The notes: generated by a model not told the origin, from the letters alone. Shown: positions 17,696 to 26,437, counted from the first letter of the stretch. The stretch: 64,000 nucleotides of DNA from Streptomyces sp. NRRL B-1347 (GCF_000720325.1 NZ_JOJM01000020.1:42446-106445); one strand, 5' to 3'. Program-made: numbers and translations.

Positions 17696-18738
17696 TCACA
17701 CGCAGGTCGTGGGCGCTGGCCGGAGCGACCGCCGCCGCCACGCTGCTGCTGATGCCGGGCCCCGCGCACGCGGACAAGTCCCCCGGCAGCGGTTCCCAGG
17801 GGAGCTCCAGCGCGGACGGCAAGCGCGAGGGCCAGGACATCGTGTCCGTCATCCGTTTCTCGGGCGCGACGCGCGGCGGCGGTGACGACGGAGGCGGTGG
17901 CGCCCTCAAGCCCGTCGGCAACTGGTCCCCGCCCGCCTGCTGGTACGAGCCGCGCACGGCCGAGCAGTTCCGGGACCAGGTCGAGCGGAACTACGAGAAC
18001 ACCGTCAACTTCCCCGGCCAGCACAGCTACGCGAAGGCGGCCGTCGGGCAGTTCCGCGACAAGTACAAGGACGGCGACTACAAGAACTACAACATCAAGG
18101 AGAAGGACAAGGGCAACTGGTGGGTCGCCGTCCGCGACGAGGACCGGTGGATGGAGGAAGCCGCGCAGAAGTGCGACAAGGAGCCCTTCTGGGTCGAGAA
18201 CGGCGACACGCCCCCGGTGGAGAACGCCCTCACCCCCGAGCTCCTCGCCGAACTGGCCTACAACCGGCTGCGGCTTCCCGACACGAAGGTCAGCCTCGCG
18301 CCCGAGGACACCACCAAGGTCAACCTGCCGACGTGGGCGTGGCTCGACGAGGCCGAGTTCAAGCCGGTGTCGGTGACGGCCTCCGTCGACGTGCCAGGCC
18401 TCGACCTGCGGGCCACCACCACGGCCCGGCCCGACGCGCTGAAGCTCGACCCGGGCACGGCCGACGCGCGGACGCACCCCTCCTCCGGCGAGTGCGCGCC
18501 CAACGGCGACGGCTCCATCGGCGCGCCCTACAAGAAGGGCAAGGCCGACGAGACACCGCCGTGCGGCCTCACGTACCTGCGGTCCTCAGGCAAGGGGACG
18601 TTCAAGCTCCAGGCCACCATCACCTGGAAGATCAGCTGGTCGGGAACGGGCAACGAGGGACCCAACGACCTGCCGAGCGGCACCTTCGGCGCCGACCAGC
18701 CGGTGACGGTGGAGGAGGTCCAGTCGGTCAACCGCTGA
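17683..18738 (+). CDS. secreted protein of unknown function
   Basis: About 350 aa with a signal peptide (RRSWALAGATAAATLLLMPG, cleaved after AHA). A low-complexity Gly/Ser stretch is followed by a domain with CWYEPRTAEQF and PFWVENGD and four further cysteines. The GTG at 17683 has AGAGGG at ideal spacing; an ATG at 17692 that overlaps the upstream stop (ATGA) is the alternative. Co-transcribed with the lipoprotein, so they probably act together at the cell surface. No family recognised. Confidence 0.8.
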   Translation: MHAMITRRSWALAGATAAATLLLMPGPAHADKSPGSGSQGSSSADGKREGQDIVSVIRFSGATRGGGDDGGGGALKPVGNWSPPACWYEPRTAEQFRDQVERNYENTVNFPGQHSYAKAAVGQFRDKYKDGDYKNYNIKEKDKGNWWVAVRDEDRWMEEAAQKCDKEPFWVENGDTPPVENALTPELLAELAYNRLRLPDTKVSLAPEDTTKVNLPTWAWLDEAEFKPVSVTASVDVPGLDLRATTTARPDALKLDPGTADARTHPSSGECAPNGDGSIGAPYKKGKADETPPCGLTYLRSSGKGTFKLQATITWKISWSGTGNEGPNDLPSGTFGADQPVTVEEVQSVNR

Positions 18739-18765
18739 GGCCCTGCTCCACCGCGGCCCGGACGC

Positions 18766-18800
18766 ACGGGTTCCGCCCGCTTTCGCGTTGCGGAACCCGT
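18766..18800 (+). terminator. terminator hairpin
   Basis: Stem ACGGGTTCCGC (18766-18776) / GCGGAACCCGT (18790-18800), 28 nt after the stop of the secreted protein gene. It separates that pair from the T7SS locus. Confidence 0.8.
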
Positions 18801-18885
18801 CCGCGCGTCCCCCGAACACGCCGCCTTCATCCCCCTGCTTGACGTACCTGGACCCCAACACCGCGCTGCGGACGCGATGTTCACG

Positions 18886-18901
18886 CCAGCGAATCCGCTG
18901 G
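18886..18901. promoter_or_regulatory. candidate operator upstream of T7SS module 1
   Basis: Perfect dyad CCAGCG-AATC-CGCTGG, 63 bp before the first small WXG100-like gene. Its core GCGAATC also occurs in the dyad at 26364-26378 upstream of the T7SS ATPase. Confidence 0.45.
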
Positions 18902-18963
18902 TAACGTCGGATGCTCCGCCGCGGGGACTCCCGTACGCCGGCTGAAGGGGCCTGTACCGAAGC

Positions 18964-19266
18964 ATGAGCGACTTACGCCTGGACGGCACGGTCTTCGAAG
19001 ACCTGCGAAAGACCTTCACCACGATCAGCGACCGCATGGACGCGGCCCGCCGCACGCTGCGCGGCACCGACGCGACGGCCGTCGGCGCGGGCAAACTCGT
19101 GGAGGAGGTCCACGACTTCGCCGACGAGTGGGGCTACGGCATCAAGCAGCTCCGCAAGCACACCGGCGGCGCGGTCAAGATGATCGACAAGATCGACGAG
19201 GAGTTCGGCAAGCTGGACCTGGCGCTCGCCGCATCCCTGAGGTCCGCCCGCGGGAAGGGCCGCTAG
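18964..19266 (+). CDS. WXG100-like small T7SS protein (module 1)
   Basis: A 100-aa all-helical protein without a signal peptide. A central WGYG sits in the loop position of the helical hairpin, and the C-terminal helix ends KMIDKIDEEFGKLDLALAASL, comparable to the YxxxD/E-type export tail of WXG100 proteins. It is the first gene of a four-gene unit; the next gene starts 1 nt after its stop. Predicted to be a secretion partner or chaperone-like substrate for the large protein that follows. Confidence 0.75.
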   Translation: MSDLRLDGTVFEDLRKTFTTISDRMDAARRTLRGTDATAVGAGKLVEEVHDFADEWGYGIKQLRKHTGGAVKMIDKIDEEFGKLDLALAASLRSARGKGR

Positions 19267-19267
19267 C

Positions 19268-20524
19268 GTGCCGGGCAGGCGCCCCGCCTTTCCGCACATC
19301 GGCTGGGACCCGACGCCCGGAGACGTCCAGGACACCCGGGACCTCGCCAGGAAGCTGGGCGGCCTCGCGACCGAACTCGGCATCTCTGTGCGGGAGTTGG
19401 AGCGGATCGAGTGCGGGGCCTGGAAGGGCGACGCCGCGCGGGCGTTCGTCGAGTACGTCGGTGAGGACGTGGCCCCGCTCATCCGCAAGAGCCACGAGTC
19501 CTTCCGGAAGGCCTCGCGGGCGCTGTACCGCTGGGCCGGGGAGCTCCAGGACTTCCAGGACGAGGCCGACCGTCTGGAGAAGTCCGCCGGGGAGAAGCTC
19601 GAAGCCCGCGGCAAGGCGCAGGCGGCGGCCGGGAGCGGGGGCAGCAAGGACCTGGCCAAGGCCTCCGGCGACGTCACCCACGTCACCGGCCAGGTCCACG
19701 ACCTGGAGGACCGCTACGCACGCGCCGCCGAATCCATCACCAAGGAGCTCGACAAGGCAGGCGACATCGCCCCCGACGAGCCCGGCTTCTGGGACCGGCT
19801 CACCAAGGGAATAGCGGACGCGTGGGACGCCACGGGGAAGTGGCTGAAGGACCACGCGGACACCATCAAGCTGATCGGGGACCTGCTGAGCGACCTCAGC
19901 GGTGTGCTGGGGATGCTCGCGATCATCACCGCGCCCTTCGAGCCCGTGGGCGCCGTCTTCGCGACCGCCGCGGTCCTGACGAGCGGTCTCGCGCTGGTCA
20001 CGCACATCACGGCCAAAGCCGCTGGTGCCGACGTGAACTGGCTGTCCATCGGGTTTGACGCCCTGGGGACGATCCCCGGAGTCAGCGCCTTCACCAGAGG
20101 AGTCAAGGTCGCGAGCCGCGCGCAAGCGGCGACACGTGCCAGACGACTCGGCCCCGGCTTCCAGAGCGCGGGGACCGTCGGGCGGAACGTCGTGGGAATG
20201 GGTGACAACGTCATCGGCGGTATGACGCGCACCGTCCGGGGACGCCGGATCACGATCGGTGGCCACAAGCTCGGTGGTGTGATCAAGACCGACGGTGGCC
20301 TCATGAACCGTATGAACCTGCTCACGGAGCAGACCATCCGTGGCGGACAGCTGGTCGGCACCAAGGGAATCCCCGGTCTGCGGAACATCGACTCCATGAG
20401 CAACTTGGGCAGGGGCATCGACGCCGGGATCAAAATCGGCCTCAAGGCGGTTCCCATGTCCCTTCACGTTCAAGAGCTGATGAACCCTGGAGATCGGCTT
20501 GAGGAATCAGCGAAGGCACACTGA
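19268..20524 (+). CDS. large T7SS-secreted protein (module 1)
   Basis: A 418-aa protein. The N-terminal ~150 residues are helical with WKG at 52-54, as in WXG/LXG-type substrates, followed by an Ala/Gly/Lys linker. A hydrophobic segment spans about 198-245 (VLGMLAIITAPFEPVGAVFA) and leads into DALGTIPGVSAF, which is shared with the module-2 protein (DVLGVMPGLGVL). The C-terminal ~130 residues are basic and Gly-rich; no known toxin motif was found. No signal peptide. GTG start at 19268. Predicted export through the T7SS ATPase encoded at 26.7 kb. Confidence 0.75.
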   Translation: MPGRRPAFPHIGWDPTPGDVQDTRDLARKLGGLATELGISVRELERIECGAWKGDAARAFVEYVGEDVAPLIRKSHESFRKASRALYRWAGELQDFQDEADRLEKSAGEKLEARGKAQAAAGSGGSKDLAKASGDVTHVTGQVHDLEDRYARAAESITKELDKAGDIAPDEPGFWDRLTKGIADAWDATGKWLKDHADTIKLIGDLLSDLSGVLGMLAIITAPFEPVGAVFATAAVLTSGLALVTHITAKAAGADVNWLSIGFDALGTIPGVSAFTRGVKVASRAQAATRARRLGPGFQSAGTVGRNVVGMGDNVIGGMTRTVRGRRITIGGHKLGGVIKTDGGLMNRMNLLTEQTIRGGQLVGTKGIPGLRNIDSMSNLGRGIDAGIKIGLKAVPMSLHVQELMNPGDRLEESAKAH

Positions 20525-20537
20525 GAGGACCGCCGCT

Positions 20538-21455
20538 GTGGACTGGCAACTGCCCCACGGAGAGACCCTGCACACTCGGCACGAGGTCGCCTTCGCTACC
20601 GGGGTGGCTCCTAAGGTCGCTGGACTGCGTTCCTTCCGGGACCCCGAGGGGCGGGACATCGAAGCCGAACTGACGGCCGCCGGGTGGCCGCCAGGACCCG
20701 GCTTCCAGCTCCGGGGCCGGGGTGAGCAATCGGGCGTGCGGGTCATGGACATCGTTCTGCTGGGGATCCCCCGGCTGGTCAACGCGATCTCGAACGCCAC
20801 GGGCCCCGGCGGCTCCCTGGTGCAGGAGTCAAAAGGGCTTGGGCAGCCCCAGGAACCGCATTTCGAAGCAGACGACTTTCCCGTGGTGTACGCCGCCGCG
20901 GATGCCGCGGCACGCACTCTTCCCTGGCAACTCGACCCCGCACGGCGGCCCAAGGGATACCGCACCGAGCTTCTGCTGACCGACCGGCGTCTGGTGATCC
21001 TCGCCCTGCCCGGCGGGAGCGATGCGGCTCCCTCGCAAGAACTGTGGAGCCTGCCACGGGACGCCGTGGCCAGTGCCGAACTGATGCGATTCTCCCAAGG
21101 ACCGTCCGATGTCCGGCTGCGCTTCACCGACGGGTCCTGGACCCGCTGGTACGTCCGCGATGCCGCCAGGTTCGTGAGCCATGTCCGTGGCGAGAGAAGT
21201 CCCGTGTCGCGCGACCGCCTCACGCCTCAGCAGCGTGCGCGCATCGACGAGTTGATGTCAGATCCCCCCTTGGACATTCCCCGTTCCATGGGCAAGGCAC
21301 TCCCCGTCGAGAAGGAGCCGCAAATGGAACTGCTGGCCGGTGGAGTCGTCGCCGTCCGCCTCCAGGTCCCGCTCTCGAACGGCAGCCACATCCCGGTCAC
21401 CGAACACCTGGATCCTTCCGGTGCCGACGCGGCCCCCGAGGGGGCGAACCCATGA
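20538..21455 (+). CDS. PH-like domain accessory protein (module 1)
   Basis: A 305-aa soluble protein. The central part (TELLLTDRRLVILALPG ... ELWSLPRDAVASAEL ... VRLRFTDGSWTRWYV) has the strand pattern of a bacterial PH-like domain. The GTG at 20538 is chosen for the GAGAGGA 8 nt upstream. It overlaps the next gene by 4 bp (ATGA). A cytosolic adaptor or membrane-contact role for export of the module-1 protein is an inference. Confidence 0.65.
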   Translation: MDWQLPHGETLHTRHEVAFATGVAPKVAGLRSFRDPEGRDIEAELTAAGWPPGPGFQLRGRGEQSGVRVMDIVLLGIPRLVNAISNATGPGGSLVQESKGLGQPQEPHFEADDFPVVYAAADAAARTLPWQLDPARRPKGYRTELLLTDRRLVILALPGGSDAAPSQELWSLPRDAVASAELMRFSQGPSDVRLRFTDGSWTRWYVRDAARFVSHVRGERSPVSRDRLTPQQRARIDELMSDPPLDIPRSMGKALPVEKEPQMELLAGGVVAVRLQVPLSNGSHIPVTEHLDPSGADAAPEGANP

Positions 21456-22111
21456 CCGCTCCACACCCGTCGGCCGAGGAACTCGCTCCCCTCGTTCTTC
21501 CGCCGCTGTCCTTCGTGGTGCCGGAAGGATTCCACAGCCTGCCCGTTGACGCCTCGGCCGACGAGCTCCCGGCGTCCACTGCCGAGTTCGTGCGGGGCCT
21601 CTATCCTTCCGGGGACGCCGAGCTCTGGGGTTCAGCGACCCCTTACTACGAACGGGTCGCCACGCTGCTGTCGACCGCCGGACTGCTCTATTCCGGCCTG
21701 GGCATCTTCGGCCTGGGTGACGAAGGCGTGGCTCACTGCTCCTTGTCGGTGGCCGTGTGCGCATCGCACCACGCTGATACGGAATCGGCGGCACAAGGAA
21801 CTCTGGCCGTGCTCTCCAGCGACCCGCTGAATGACGCCCGCTGGCTGGAGCTTCCGTGCGGCCCGGCCATTTCGTGCGTATCGATGCGCGAGCTCTCCGT
21901 AGACGCGGAGAAGACGGAGTCATCCGAAGAGCAGCCCAGGATCATAACTGGCCAGATCCAGATATATCTGCCGTTCCCCACCGGCCCCTACATGGCGGTC
22001 TTCACGCTCAGCACCGCCTCCATGCGGTGCTGGGGAGAGTTCTGCGACATGCTCACCGCCATCCTTCAAACGGTGTCGTTCACGGATCCCGGCGACTCCG
22101 ACGACATCTGA
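21452..22111 (+). CDS. T7SS-module accessory protein, family A (module 1)
   Basis: A 219-aa protein without a signal peptide. It shares an ordered set of motifs with the 236-aa protein in module 2: VPEGFHSLP near the N-terminus (PEGFFELP there), LELPCGPAIS in the middle (LSLPCGPAVS there) and a final strand-helix FTLSTASMRCWGEFCDMLTA (LEMSTPTMEGWDVFSSMFAG there). The strand order, ending in a long helix, suggests a Mog1/PsbP/LpqN-like fold; this is inferred by eye. Candidate substrate chaperone or immunity-type partner of the secreted protein. Confidence 0.7.
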   Translation: MTAPHPSAEELAPLVLPPLSFVVPEGFHSLPVDASADELPASTAEFVRGLYPSGDAELWGSATPYYERVATLLSTAGLLYSGLGIFGLGDEGVAHCSLSVAVCASHHADTESAAQGTLAVLSSDPLNDARWLELPCGPAISCVSMRELSVDAEKTESSEEQPRIITGQIQIYLPFPTGPYMAVFTLSTASMRCWGEFCDMLTAILQTVSFTDPGDSDDI

Positions 22112-22435
22112 GCGGCACAGGCGCGGCGGTCCCCGGCAACGGCCAAGCGCGCCCACGCCGGGGCAGCGGCCTGGCACCGCCCCCGCAAACACCCCGCCCC
22201 CGACCGCAATTGTCCGAACCCGTCCCCGGTGGGAAACAAATTGGCGACAGAGCTGTCCGGTTCGGGAGAGTAAGTCAGGGCATATCGCGCCCTGTTGTGC
22301 AAGGCGTGTCTGGCGAGATCTCGATGCTCGCGGATACCTTGATTTCTCTTGTCCGGGCCTCGTACCACCGCACGGGCGCGGAGCCCGGTCCTGAGGTCCG
22401 CGAGCGCATACGGGACGAACAGCACGGGGGAGCCG
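22112..22435. promoter_or_regulatory. intergenic region before T7SS module 2
   Basis: There are 324 bp between modules. A dyad CAGGGC (22276-22281) / GCCCTG (22289-22294) lies about 140 bp before the next gene. No terminator with a T tract is evident. It probably carries the module-2 promoter. Confidence 0.4.
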
Positions 22436-22747
22436 ATGAGTGACAGAACGAGGGCGGATCTCGGGATGATCCGGGACTGCTCGGACGCGTTGTTCCGGAT
22501 TCACCGGGAGTTCAAGAACAACAGCAACCCGGCGGACGAGTACGGCGACGCACTCGGCAGCAAGAAGCTCCGTGACGTCTTCGACGACTTCTCCGGCACG
22601 TGGAAGAAGACGCGCAAGAAGCTGATGGAGGACATCGAGAAGCTCGCCAAGTTCACGGACACCGCGGCCGACACCTACGACAAGGTCGACCACGAACTGG
22701 CCGAGGCCCTCCGCAACGCCCGCAAGGAAGCCAAGGGGAAGAAGTGA
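22436..22747 (+). CDS. WXG100-like small T7SS protein (module 2)
   Basis: A 103-aa helical protein with W at the hairpin (FDDFSGTWKKTRKKL) and the C-terminal YDKVDHELAEAL, matching the YxxxD/E export signal of T7SS substrates. The ATG at 22436 follows GGGGGAG. It overlaps the next gene by 4 bp (GTGA). Equivalent of the 100-aa gene of module 1. Confidence 0.8.
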   Translation: MSDRTRADLGMIRDCSDALFRIHREFKNNSNPADEYGDALGSKKLRDVFDDFSGTWKKTRKKLMEDIEKLAKFTDTAADTYDKVDHELAEALRNARKEAKGKK

Positions 22748-23955
22748 CGCGCCCGACCGACTGGGAGCCGCTGCACGACGGCGACCCCGTTCCCGGTGAT
22801 CCGTACGAGGTCGCGCGGCTCGGCAAGGAGCTGCGCGGCATGGCCGACGAGATCGACAAGCAGGCCCGGAACATCAAGGCCCTGTCGTCGGTGGAGAGCT
22901 GGGACAGCGACGCGGGGCGCGCCTTCCACGAGATCGCCGACGGCACGTCGGGGCGGCTGAAGCGTTCCTTCGAACGGTACGACGAGGCCGCCAAGGCCCT
23001 GGGCACGAAGGTCGTCGAGGGCGACACCGAGTCCAAGGAGTACGCCAGCGAGCTGTACCGCGCCCAGAAGGTGGCCGACAAGGCCCTGGAGAAGTACCGC
23101 GAGGCCCGCTCCGACCAGAAGACCGCGGTCGGCGACCTGGACAAGTACAAGGGCACCGTGCCGAGCAAGGACGACGTCGGGGACCGTACGCGCCTGGAGA
23201 AGAAGCGCGACGAGGCGATGAACGTCATCCGTGACTGCCACGGCGAGATCGCGCGCGCGAAGAGCATCCGTGACGACGCCGCGAGCGCGGCGGCGAAGCA
23301 CATCAAGAACATCATCCACCACGACGGCGTCCGCGATCCGGGCGGCTTCATGAACTGGCTGGCCGACTGGGCCGACCGGTTCTCGAACCTGTCCGCGATC
23401 TTCGCGATCCTGGCGGTGATCTGTACGTTCGTGCCACCGCTCCAGGTGCTCGCCCCGGTCTTCGCCGCCCTGTCCGTGGTGTGCAGCGCGGCGGCGCTCG
23501 CGGGGCACGCGTACGACATGTTCAAGCGCGGCGGGAAGCTCAACCTGCTGAAGCTGGGCCTGGACGTGCTCGGCGTCATGCCGGGCCTCGGCGTCCTGAA
23601 GGGGTTCAGCGCGCTCAAGGGCCTGAAGGGCCTGTCGAAGCTGGGCGGCATCCGCTTCAGCGGCCTGGGCGCGCTCAAGGGGGTCGGGTTCAAGTTCAAC
23701 AACGGCATCGCCGTGAACCTCACCAACAAGATCCTCACCAAGGCGAAGCTGCCGACCATCGCGGGCGAGAAGATCACCGCCGGGATCAAGGCGGCCGGGT
23801 TCGGCAGCGCCCTGTACAAGATCTTCACCGGCAAGGACGGCGCGCGCACCGGCGACCCGGGCGACCCCGTGAAGCCGGTGAACGTGCCGCGGCCCTCGCC
23901 GCGCCCCGCGCCCACGCCGTCGCCGACCCCGTTCCGCACCGCGATGGCGCAGTAG
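22744..23955 (+). CDS. large T7SS-secreted protein (module 2)
   Basis: A 403-aa protein. The N-terminal helical domain has WDS at 53-55, followed by a coiled-coil stretch (KVADKALEKYREARSDQKT), a hydrophobic segment at about 212-262 (IFAILAVICTFVPPLQVLAP) and then LLKLGLDVLGVMPGLGVL, in common with module 1. The C-terminus is Gly/Lys-rich and ends in a Pro/Thr/Ser tail. No toxin catalytic motif is recognisable. The GTG at 22744 is coupled to the small gene. Likely exported by the T7SS; it may insert in or cross a membrane. Confidence 0.77.
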   Translation: MTRPTDWEPLHDGDPVPGDPYEVARLGKELRGMADEIDKQARNIKALSSVESWDSDAGRAFHEIADGTSGRLKRSFERYDEAAKALGTKVVEGDTESKEYASELYRAQKVADKALEKYREARSDQKTAVGDLDKYKGTVPSKDDVGDRTRLEKKRDEAMNVIRDCHGEIARAKSIRDDAASAAAKHIKNIIHHDGVRDPGGFMNWLADWADRFSNLSAIFAILAVICTFVPPLQVLAPVFAALSVVCSAAALAGHAYDMFKRGGKLNLLKLGLDVLGVMPGLGVLKGFSALKGLKGLSKLGGIRFSGLGALKGVGFKFNNGIAVNLTNKILTKAKLPTIAGEKITAGIKAAGFGSALYKIFTGKDGARTGDPGDPVKPVNVPRPSPRPAPTPSPTPFRTAMAQ

Positions 23956-23957
23956 CG

Positions 23958-24590
23958 ATGCCGGCGCCCCACGACGAGCGGCCCCTCGGGCCCGGCGAGT
24001 ACCGGGCCCGGGGGGACACCGTCCGGTCGCTGGTCCCGGGGGCCGTGCTCGCCGCGGTGCCCGAGGCCCGCGCGGCCGCCGAGGCCGAGGGGCGCGGGCT
24101 GCGGTTCGACTTCCTCGACGACGCGGCCGTCCTGGAACTGCTGCGCCTTCGCCACCTCGACGAGGCGGCCCTGCACCGGGCCGGCATGCGCCTCGGCATC
24201 CCGACCGCGCTCGTCGCCTTCGCGCTGTTCGCGGGCTGGGGTGCCTACGTTCAGCACTGGGAGCCGGGCCGGGACCAGTACCTGTACTACGGCCTGTGCG
24301 GCGCGGCCTGCGTCCTCGTCGTCGCGCTGTACGCCGTCACGCTGACCCGGCACTGGGGCAGCCGCCCGCGCCAGAAGGTGCGCGCGCGGGCCGCCGCGTA
24401 CCGCAGGATCGCGCACCTCGCCCGGGACCGCGGGGCCGAGCTGCCGGACGCGTACCCGCACTACGGCCCCTATCCGTTCGCGGCCGCCTTCCACCCCGAA
24501 GCCGAAGACCTGGAATTGCCCGCAGACCTGGAATTGCCCGCAGACCGGCGCGGAGGACCGCCCGGCGCGCCCGATGGGAAAGGCCCCTGA
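23958..24590 (+). CDS. two-helix membrane accessory protein (module 2)
   Basis: A 210-aa protein with transmembrane helices at about 78-98 and 108-130 and cytosolic ends. The C-terminal tail has a perfect 18-bp duplication (24509-24544) encoding DLELPA twice. It replaces the PH-like gene found at this position in module 1, and the stop overlaps the next ATG by 1 bp (TGATG). No family recognised. Confidence 0.7.
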   Translation: MPAPHDERPLGPGEYRARGDTVRSLVPGAVLAAVPEARAAAEAEGRGLRFDFLDDAAVLELLRLRHLDEAALHRAGMRLGIPTALVAFALFAGWGAYVQHWEPGRDQYLYYGLCGAACVLVVALYAVTLTRHWGSRPRQKVRARAAAYRRIAHLARDRGAELPDAYPHYGPYPFAAAFHPEAEDLELPADLELPADRRGGPPGAPDGKGP

Positions 24591-25300
24591 TGAGTTCCGT
24601 GGTGTCCGAGACGACCGGGGTCGCGACCGCGGCCGACGGCGAGTCGTTCCACGTCCGCTGGATCATGCCGGAAGGGTTCTTCGAACTCCCCACGGAGGCC
24701 GCTGACATCGACGAGCTCGCCGACAAGCTGATCGACCTGGCCAAGGAGATCCAGCCCAAGTCCACGCCGGAGATGCAGTACCTGTGGGCCGCCATGGTCG
24801 GTTCCACCTACGACGAACTGGTGGACGCCGGTGTGCAGTACGCCGGGTTCGTCGTCACCGAGGTCGACGACGCCCGCTGCACGGCCAACGTGTCCATCGC
24901 CCTCGCCGACCTGCCGGACGAGGCCCGTTTCAGCCCGGTGGAGGGCACCGCGCGGGCGCTGCGCGCGCTCGGCCGTGGCGACGTGGAGGAGCTGTCGCTC
25001 CCGTGCGGGCCCGCCGTGTCGTGGATCGGCGCGCGGCGCGCGGCCGTGGACGGGTCCCTCACGCCGTCCGGCGAGGAGGAGCCGTTCTGGTCGTCCTTCA
25101 TCAACGTCCAGGTGCCGCTGGCCAACGGCACCGTCGTGGTCCTGGAGATGTCCACGCCGACGATGGAGGGCTGGGACGTCTTCTCCAGCATGTTCGCGGG
25201 CGTCTGCCGGAGCCTCCAGCTCTTCGACGCCGTCGGCAACCCGGTGGACAGCAAGGGCCGCCCCGTCGCCATAGCGGAGACGGCGGAGGCAGCGGAGTGA
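24590..25300 (+). CDS. T7SS-module accessory protein, family A (module 2)
   Basis: A 236-aa paralogue of the module-1 protein at 21452-22111; the shared blocks are PEGFFELP, LSLPCGPAVS and the closing LEMSTPTMEGWDVFSSMFAG. No signal peptide. Coupled on both sides (1-bp and 4-bp overlaps). The retained order of secreted protein then this family in both modules argues for a specific functional partnership. Confidence 0.72.
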   Translation: MSSVVSETTGVATAADGESFHVRWIMPEGFFELPTEAADIDELADKLIDLAKEIQPKSTPEMQYLWAAMVGSTYDELVDAGVQYAGFVVTEVDDARCTANVSIALADLPDEARFSPVEGTARALRALGRGDVEELSLPCGPAVSWIGARRAAVDGSLTPSGEEEPFWSSFINVQVPLANGTVVVLEMSTPTMEGWDVFSSMFAGVCRSLQLFDAVGNPVDSKGRPVAIAETAEAAE

Positions 25301-25881
25301 GCGGAGTGAGCGGTACGGACGCCCGAAAGGACCCGGCCCGGGACGACGTGCCGCCCGAGGACTACCGGCTGCTCGTCCCCCGCGACTGGTTCCGCATCGA
25401 TCTCACCCTGGAGCGCTGGCGGCCGCAGCTGAAGACGTTCGTCGACCGGCAGGCGGCCGCGCGCCGCCTGTCCGCGCGCGCCGCGCAGGGGCTGTGGGCC
25501 ACCCTGCGCAACACCGCGGAGAGCGGCGTGTCCCAGGGCGCCATCGAGCTGTTCCTGCGCGCGGAGGCCGACGAGGCGGGCGCGACACCGGCCACGCTGC
25601 TGGTGTCGCTGCTGCCCATGTCGGGGGAGCTGTACGCCGCGCCGGACGACCTCGCGCGCAGTATCGCCGAGCGCCGGGGAGCGGGCACGGAGGTCACGGT
25701 GACGAGCCTTCCGGCGGGCGACGCGGTCCGCGTCACGACGGCGACGACGCTCGACCTGTACGTCAACATGCCGGGAAAGGCAGGGTATTTGCTGCTCGCG
25801 TTCTCCGTGCCGCTGAGCGGGGTGGAGAGCCCCATGGGCGGTCTGTGCGAGGCGATCGCGTCCTCACTGCGCTGGCTCTGA
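25297..25881 (+). CDS. T7SS-module accessory protein, divergent family A member
   Basis: A 194-aa protein. The end (LLAFSVPLSGVESPMGGLCEAIASSL) follows the same strand-then-helix plan as its two relatives, and the start (YRLLVPRDWFRIDL) matches the N-terminal strand. The middle differs and the LPCGPA block is absent. The GTG at 25297 overlaps the previous stop by 4 bp; a second GTG at 25306 is possible. Confidence 0.65.
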   Translation: MSGVSGTDARKDPARDDVPPEDYRLLVPRDWFRIDLTLERWRPQLKTFVDRQAAARRLSARAAQGLWATLRNTAESGVSQGAIELFLRAEADEAGATPATLLVSLLPMSGELYAAPDDLARSIAERRGAGTEVTVTSLPAGDAVRVTTATTLDLYVNMPGKAGYLLLAFSVPLSGVESPMGGLCEAIASSLRWL

Positions 25882-25940
25882 GGCCGGGGCGGCGGGCGGG
25901 CGACAGCCGGAGTGCTGGCCGGGGCGGCGGCCGAAAAGGG

Positions 25941-25972
25941 GTGGGGCGAGGGGCAGTTGCCCCTCGCCCCAC
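25941..25972. terminator. bidirectional terminator hairpin
   Basis: Perfect palindromic arms 25941-25955 / 25958-25972 between the convergent module-2 genes and the third WXG100-like gene. Confidence 0.88.
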
Positions 25973-26007
25973 TCCTTGCGCGGCCGTTGCCGGCGCGAGC
26001 CCGGTGA

Positions 26008-26307
26008 CTAGCCGCGGGCGGCCTTGCCCAGCTCGTCGTCGATCTGCTCGAACTTGTCCGCGGCGGTCGTCAGGTAGTCGCCCATGCCGTCGAGGCCGTC
26101 GAGCATGTCCTTGGCGCCGCGCACGAACTCGTCGAAGTTCTCGTCGAACGCCTTCGAGGAGCTCTTGGTGACATAGCCCGTCTCGACGAGGTTCGCGATG
26201 TACTTGCGGAGGGCGTCGAGCTTCTCCTTGAGCTTGTCCTTCTCCTTGACGACATGCTTGGCCGCATCCCGCATGTCCTGATATGTGACATCAAGGTCCT
26301 TGGCCAT
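26008..26307 (-). CDS. WXG100-like small T7SS protein (third copy)
   Basis: A 99-aa helical protein. The helical hairpin turns near GYVTKSSSKAFDE and the C-terminus (ADKFEQIDDELGKAARG) resembles the FxxxD export tail. The WxG tryptophan is absent. The ATG at 26307 has AGGGAG 8 nt upstream and is preferred to the GTG at 26316. It is divergent from the T7SS ATPase gene, with a shared 366-bp control region. Probably the general secreted or structural Esx partner of this system. Confidence 0.78.
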   Translation of the reverse strand: MAKDLDVTYQDMRDAAKHVVKEKDKLKEKLDALRKYIANLVETGYVTKSSSKAFDENFDEFVRGAKDMLDGLDGMGDYLTTAADKFEQIDDELGKAARG

Positions 26308-26363
26308 GAAGCCCACTCCCTATCCAACACGCCGCAGGGCCAACCCCCGTGGCTCCACTGATT

Positions 26364-26437
26364 GGTGCGAATCGCACCTGAAACGGTGCGAATCACGCTG
26401 CTGGCACTGCGGATCCGCCCGAACACGGCCGGTGCGA
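26364..26437. promoter_or_regulatory. GGTGCGAATC repeat cluster (candidate operator)
   Basis: GGTGCGAATC occurs at 26364-26373 and 26385-26394, 21 bp apart (two helical turns), and GGTGCGA again at 26431-26437. The first copy is part of the dyad GGTGCG-AAT-CGCACC (26364-26378). It lies in the 366-bp divergent region between the third WXG100-like gene and the ATPase gene; nothing else distinctive was seen there. Confidence 0.55.
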
